NCBI GenBank assembly: GCA_002150815.3 | Contig: NDFF03000367.1 | Span: forward strand, 682,001 to 746,000 | DNA length: 64,000 nt | Source: Grammothele lineata | Taxonomy: Eukaryota; Basidiomycota; Agaricomycetes; Polyporales; Polyporaceae | Reading direction: 5' to 3' | Part shown: in pieces, positions 58,330-64,000 of the stretch | Layout: each line of letters begins with the position of its first letter | How positions within the stretch are numbered: the stretch's first letter is position 1 | The notes under the pieces: model-generated | Database searches by the model: none | Told to the model about the DNA's origin: nothing | The model's input: only the letters and a program-made list of their open reading frames with translations | Made by a program: the position numbers and the translations under genes

Positions 58330-59353
58330 CGCCAAGGAGTATGGAAGCGCGTAGAGTTTCATGTATTAGAAAACAAAATGGAGTTTGCTTGGTGTCTGCT
58401 GGCTTGGCAAGGAGGTCCCTTTCGTGGGTACCTGTGGGACTGCTGTGCGAAAGAGTGGAGCCACGACTCGGAATGCTAATAATGACATTGGAGATTATTA
58501 ACCCCCTCGCGCTCGTCTTGCTCTCGAAGGTATGGCGAGCCCCAGTCACGAGCCAAAGCCTGCGTGCGATGTGCCACAGTAATATATTGTCGGATTTCGG
58601 CTTTGGGCGTCAAGGTTGAGGCGGGCGAGGCACGCGGAAACGGCGGCGGAGGGCGCGATACGGGTCGGTGGCGTCGGCGCGGCGGCAGGATCCAAGCCCT
58701 CGCGCTCGCCGATAAGAGTCATGTATTTAGCTTATGAGCGCCCTATCGAGTTCGCCGCGCGCTTGCGACGCGGGCTCCCTACTACCCCGGAACGACTGTG
58801 CGCTCGACGACCCGCCTGCTTGTTCCAACGTATATCACCCGCACGTAAGGGTATGAGGGCGGGAGAGGGGAACGTAGTTATGTGTGGTAGAGGTACAAGT
58901 GCGAGGGCGCGCGCGCGTACTTACCACGAGAGAGCTCACGCGAGACGCGTTGAACACGCGATTGCTGTTGCGGCAGTATGTACACCAGAAGCTGAGTGTT
59001 GGTGCGGGTGTGGACGCGCGCGTACACTAGGATTGCGCGCGCGCGTACTTACTAGATTTGCGCGCGCGAGACGCATTCAGGCACGTGGTCGCGGAGGCGG
59101 TGGTCGGAACCGGTGTGGCCGGCGGACGGCTGAAGCCGGGCCTCGCTCGTTCGATGGGCGGCCTTCGCGTGGAGGGAAGGTGAGCGCCTGCGACACCGGG
59201 GACAGCGAGCGCCTGTCGCACGGGGGACGCACGCGCGGGCCTGTCGTCCAATTAGGACTCCAGGATCCTCAGGCCTCAGGGGTGCACGCGCTCATACATT
59301 GAACGCTGCGCTGAACGCGTTTTTCCTACTCTGGAACTTAACTTCTCAACGAG
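58330..59353. other. GC-rich gene-free stretch
   Basis: It contains GC and CG alternating runs (58908-58922, 59035-59045) and sequence styled like the dispersed GC-rich repeats, though similarity is too weak to call it a copy. No gene is supported. Confidence 0.45.
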
Positions 59354-60408
59354 GACAGGTTTAAGCTCATTCGTTGGGATGGAAAGTACGTTCACGTGAT
59401 ACCTAAATCTCTATGCCGCCAATTAATTCGGTATTCAGGACGATCATCCCTATCCTGGATCAGGAACAGGGGCGTGTAATACTCGTTCTTGCTGGGTGTC
59501 CCAAGGATCAGAAGAACAACAAATGGGAAGATGTCGTCAAGGCAGTGTGCGTCGCTTTCGAGAAGGCTCAAGAAATCTTTCGTTTCCTTGGAGGCGCGTT
59601 CGACCACCGCCGAGGCAAGTACTGGGCGATCACGGCGGCATCTCCTACGGGGGCGGTCAGACGGTGGGTGTCAGCTTCGTTCTAGTTGCTGTAGCTCAAT
59701 GCTCATTTACGATAGACTGTTAGTAATCTAGTACACAGCATGCACAATCAGCAAGTGGTGCAAGAGCTACTTGACGACCCCAACGTGCAACGTCTCGCGG
59801 GATTCCAAAATTGTGAGTTCCTGATAATCTTACCAACATATAGGGGCACTACTGATGGATGAACGGCAGCTGTGTTCGAGCTCTTTTCTTCCAGAGCGCA
59901 CGAACACTATAGGTCAATGCTCGAACAGCTGTGCGAACATCATCCGCACCTCCAGCGCAACTTTTCGAAGTCTGCGTTCGCCGCTGCGACATTCAATACG
60001 GGACCTTAAACCATCACATACCCTCATATTGACCATCTGAATCTGCCAACAGGCTGGTGCGCGGTGACTGCGCTGGGAGACTTCGACCCGACAGTCGGTG
60101 GGCATCTGGTACTTTGGGACTTGAAGCTCGTCATCGAGTTCCCGCCGGGTTCAACGATCCTTCTCCCCTCAGCAATCTTCCGCCACTCGAACCTTCCGAT
60201 CGGGAAGGGACAGGTGCGCTACTCACTCACTCAGTACTCCGCTGGAGGACTCTTCCGCTGGGCTGCATGCGGGTTCCGCCCTCACAAGCAGTTCGCCATG
60301 GATGGAGGAGTTTATGGTGAGACTGGGGAGGCGCGGTGGGTGAAGGGTCTTAACATGTTCAGCACAATCGCGGAGTTGCGTGCTCGTGTGCAGCCGGATG
60401 TATCGTAG
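59354..60408 (+). pseudogene. TET/JBP-like 2OG-Fe(II) dioxygenase, decayed
   Basis: Segments in order are FKLIRWDGK, VILVLAGCPKDQ, FDHRRGKYW, ISYGGGQT (in another frame), QVVQELLDDPNVQRLAGFQ, and VFELFSSRAHEHYRSML with HHPHLQRNFSKSAFAAATF. The catalytic part then reads YPHIDHLNLPTGWCAVTALG, GGHLVLWDLKLVIEFPPGS, FRHSN and RYSLTQYSAGGLFRW. The HID (60025-60033) is the HxD iron pair, the His of RHSN (60184-60186) the distal iron ligand, and the Arg at 60217-60219 the likely 2OG-binding residue. Lesions: a TAA at 60007-60009 just before the HxD, and a frame change near 59625-59645 before SYGGGQ. Fungal TET/JBP enzymes oxidise 5-methylcytosine in DNA. Assignment is by motif memory; this copy should be inactive. 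Confidence 0.7.
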
Positions 60409-60629
60409 TTCTGATATCCTGATATCAATCACAACTGTCACTTTTGTGTTCCAACCTCCATTCAGTTTCGAGTTGCACGACTGTGAAACTGATGAAGGAC
60501 TCCTTGCGCCAGTGCATTCTCAACTTCGTTGTTGCCCACTTGTGATAGGAGTTGATGAGCCATGTAGCTGAACTGCGTACTCGACCGACCATTTGGTCAA
60601 TTGGCTTTAATTGGAACGAGGCTGTGAAT

Positions 60630-60723
60630 CTCATGTCTGCGTATATAAGTAACCACAGATGCCCCAGCCAGTCCAGAACCAACAACTACTCACCACATCC
60701 CTGCTCACTCTACTACATCGCTC
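60630..60723 (+). promoter_or_regulatory. Core promoter of the Plavaka/KDZ-type transposase
   Basis: A clear TATA box (GTATATAAGT at 60641-60650) sits about 80 bp before the ATG at 60724, with a C/A-rich leader between. Confidence 0.6.
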
Positions 60724-63700
60724 ATGTACCAAACCTGCCCTGTACCCGGCTGTCGTCGCGGGCTGCGGAGTAAAGCCGGTCTTACTCAGCATCTCCAGCG
60801 CATTCACCCAAACTTCCACTACGATCCCAACCAATTTATTCCTATGCCCGCCTTGGACTCCTCTGACGCCAACAATAATTTCGACTCCGACTCTGAGACT
60901 GGCCTTGGAACCGAGTATCGTACACCCATCCAACGACAGAGGCAAGCTGCTCGGCAACGCCTCCCGGAGCTCGCCCCCCCGTGCGTTTTGACAACTTACT
61001 CCTACATATTGTACACTGACAAAGTACATAGGCCTCTAACTCCTCTCCGGCTCTCCAAGCCGGAGGACTCAGACAGCGATGAAACCGACCCGGAAATGCC
61101 CCCTCTAGCTGCTTATTCTGATTCTGAAGATGACGATGAGGACGAAGACGACGGGACCGACGGCGACGATGAAGATGACAGGGAGGAAGACGAAGGGAAC
61201 ATGAATGACGCTGCAGCTGGAGACCACAACAATCCCATTGCTCACGACGAGTCCCTTCAGTCCGGCATACCCTCTCAAGTCCAGGACACTGGAGAACGCG
61301 AGGAAGACGAAGACGAAGGAAACTCTAACATCTCACATGCCGACCACACGGGAAGACGGTGTATTCTGCATGATATTGTCACAGGTAAAGACTACCTTAC
61401 ACTAAGGAGAACGTTTGGCTCAAGTTGATCTACAGGCGCACCCTGCCCTCCAAAATCAGAGGAAGCCACGCCGCACGAAGGCACCTCTGCTGCGCCAGAC
61501 GGCCCCACGGGCGGGGAAAATTGGGCTCCGTTCAATGACAGGGCCTCTTTTGAACTGGCTGATCTCCTCTTCACCGATGAGCAGATGTCGGCCGGTCATA
61601 TCGACGATCTGCTGCAGATATGGGCGACATCGCTGTTGAAGCATGGCGAAGATCCCCCATTCAAAGACCACCGCGATATGTACAAGAAGATCGACGACAT
61701 CAAAAAAGGCGACGTCCCATGGAAGGAATTCAGCATCATCTACACCGGTGAGAAGAAACCGGTAAATAACAAGATTCCGACTTGGATGGACGACCGATAC
61801 ACCATATACTACCGAGACCCTCACCAAGTAGTCAAGGACATGCTCAAGAATCCTGACTTCAAGGACGAGATTGATTTTGGGCCGGTAAAGGAGTCCAATA
61901 CCGACGGTGACCGCCTTTATGGTAACTTCATGAGCGGTAACTGGGCCTGGAGGCAGGCGGTGAGTTTTGTCTTAACCCGTACCACCTGCATAATTAAGTA
62001 GGAGTCTATAGGATATCATAGCTCGCCTTCCTAGCCTTGCAAACGAGAAGGACCTATCTTTTGTGCCCATCATTCTTGGTAGCGATAAAACCACGGTTTC
62101 TGTCGCAACCGGCCAGAACGACTTCTATCCTCTCTACTTATCTATAGGAAACGTTAGAAACAACGTCCGACGTGCACATAGAAATGCAGTATCTGTGGTC
62201 GCATTCCTAGCCATCCCGCACAGTACGTCCATAATTTTAAACACCTTCACAGCTGCACTCACCCTAGCTGCCTAAAGCGTCGAGAAAGTACAAAGACACA
62301 GAGCCATTCAGGAAGTTTCGCCGACAGCTGTTTCATTCTTCACTTTCCCGTATTCTCAGCTCCCTTCGTCCCTACATGGAGGAACACGAGATCGTACAAT
62401 GCGGTGACAACAAGTTTCGGAAGGTTGTGTACGGGCTGGGCCCATATATCGCGGACTACCCTGAACAGGCTCTCGTTGCTTCTATTGTTCAAGGATGGTG
62501 TCCTATGTGAGCGGCTATATATTGCTGATAACACGCCTGACGTCTCACACTTTCAATATCTCTTAGCTGTACGGCGCCGAAGACCAATTTGGACGGAGGG
62601 GAGGGTGTTTTGCGCGACCGTGACCATACGGCCTTCTTGATGGAGCGTCTTGACCTAGGGGAGCTCTGGAAGAAATATGGAATCGTTGGAGACGTTTCGG
62701 TGGGAGATACTGCTTGAAATTACTCAACTATTCCATTATTCATGTACTTGAAATAGTCGTTCACAGAGGATTTCCCTCGGGCCGACATCCACGAGCTGTT
62801 ATCACCGGATATTCTACACCAGCTCATAAAGGGGTGCTTCAAAGACCACCTCGTGGAATGGGTCGGATCCTTCCTAACCGCTCAATGGGGCCCGACCAAG
62901 GCGGCGGAACTGATGACACAGATCGATAGACGGTAAGTGAATATGTACCTATCTGTGCAACAAACTCTCTGAAGCTAAGTTCCTATAGCATTGCGGTCGT
63001 CCCACCCTTTCCAGGACTCAGAAACTTTCCTGAAGGCCGTGAATTCAAGCAATGGACTGGGAATGATACAAAGGGGTTAATGAAGGTACGAATAACGGGT
63101 TTGTCTCAATATACCAAGCTCACGATATACAAAATATGAAGCTCTGGGTCCCTGCTGTGGACGAAATTGTGCCCGACGAAATGCTCCTCGCCATTCGTAT
63201 CTTCAACGACATCTGCTATCTGGTGCGGAAGGAAGTGCATACCGATAATACACTCAAGGAGCTGTCTACGGCTATAGAGAAGTTTCATCAATACAGGGAG
63301 ATCTTCCGAACTACTGGAGCCCGTGTTGACAATGCCCGGGATGGAACCGACGCCTTCTCCCTTCCCCGGCAACACGCCCTCCTGCATTACGTCGACCGCA
63401 TCGAGGATTTTGGCGCGCCGAATGGCTTGTGTTCCTCTATCACGGAATCTAAACATATCAAGGCCGTCAAGGAGCCCTGGCGTCGCTCGAATAGATATGA
63501 GGCCCTGGGACAAATGCTCACCACCAATCAGCGGCTTGACAAGCTCGCCTCAGCTCGTGTCGACTTTGAGGAGCGCGGAATGTTGGAGGGCAGCTGCCTT
63601 TCATCGGCTAGAAAGGAGTTAGGTCTGTGAGATTTGACTCCCTTTGTTATACGAAGTACCTACAGAAATCGTATCAGGTCTTCCGCCTTTACCCAGGCAA

Positions 63701-64000
63701 AAGGCAGACAAGAAGTCTAAGCGTGGAAAGAAGAAGATACCTGATCAAGATCTCACAGAAGATGGGGAAGTGGACGGCCCAAAGCTGTTAGCATCTGTGA
63801 GGCTGGCTGGCGAACGCTGTAGGTCACTCTAGCTACGGCCAGTGCCAATTCAACGTTATTCACGCTTCACTTAGTGAAAGGAGTTCCAACGACCGCTGAT
63901 GACCTTGGAAAGAAGTACCGAATCGGCAACCTCACAGAACTCATCAGGCGATACCTCTTCCACGCCCTGAATCCTCTCAGTGATGCTACTGGAAGCTCCC
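60724..64000 (+). CDS. Plavaka/KDZ-type transposase (3' end outside window)
   Basis: Eleven exons are read in phase to the window end: 60724-60980, 61032-61384, 61436-61959, 62012-62222, 62278-62506, 62567-62699, 62757-62932, 62989-63085, 63142-63622, 63666-63818 and 63875 onward. The N-terminus is a C2H2 finger (CPVPGCRRGLRSKAGLTQHL, then QRIH) followed by a long acidic region. The core shows GSDKTTVSVATGQNDFYPLY and LSIGNVRNNVRRAHRNAV, then WCP and CTAPKTNLDGG, DFPRADIHELL, FKDHLVEWVG and VPPFPGLRNFPEGREFKQW. These are signature blocks of Plavaka-type transposases in Agaricomycetes, related to the KDZ group. No stop or frame break is seen, so this copy may be active. Neither element end is identified. 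Confidence 0.85.

Noticed and set aside
58616..59302. 228-codon plus-strand frame
   Set aside because: Very GC-rich sequence in which stop codons are rare; the product is almost only Arg, Ala and Gly with no structure.
1..64000. tRNA or rRNA genes
   Set aside because: No cloverleaf-like A/B-box arrangement or rRNA-like conserved stretch was noticed by eye; a covariance-model scan would be needed to exclude a tRNA.

Overview
The window is nuclear DNA of a filamentous basidiomycete, most likely an Agaricomycete and possibly a polypore-type wood decayer. The evidence is many short GT-AG introns (about 40-75 nt), GC-rich coding sequence, and gene types typical of that group: F-box-like paralogue expansions, Tnp2/CACTA and Plavaka/KDZ DNA transposons, and a TET/JBP-like 2OG-Fe(II) oxygenase relic. 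All names rest on motif reading only; no database search was possible.

Left part (1-20.5 kb), mostly a conserved euchromatic block: the end of an F-box/LRR-like gene; a BIRC6-type E2 ubiquitin-conjugating enzyme with an N-terminal UBA; a five-zinc-knuckle Air1/Air2-type (TRAMP) protein divergent from a CAF16-type ABC ATPase; an OPY2-type membrane anchor; an F-box-like gene; a large coiled-coil/Pro-rich protein; and a second F-box-like gene.

Middle (21-33 kb), accessory: a third F-box-like paralogue lacking the usual N-terminus, then an apparently intact CACTA-type element with a Tnp2 transposase and a divergently transcribed coiled-coil passenger gene. A second, truncated copy sits head-to-head with it, giving a palindrome with arms of about 2.7 kb around a 232-bp spacer. 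Next come an array built on an ACTGCTGAG motif with an exact 74-bp higher-order period, and a GC-rich dispersed repeat that recurs near 41 kb.

Right-middle (33.8-50 kb): a long nuclear-looking protein with an acidic/basic 27-residue repeat region, another F-box/LRR-like gene, repeat-rich intergenic DNA, a gene with a Zn2Cys6-spaced cysteine cluster, and a large lineage-type gene whose last exon is broken by a 3.4-kb foldback element. That element has arms of about 1.3 kb, each carrying about 26 units of a 21-bp repeat.

Right end (54-64 kb): a lineage-type gene with a premature TAG, a decayed TET/JBP-like dioxygenase gene, and an apparently intact Plavaka/KDZ-type transposase running off the window. 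The last two, side by side, repeat a known fungal association between TET/JBP genes and KDZ elements.
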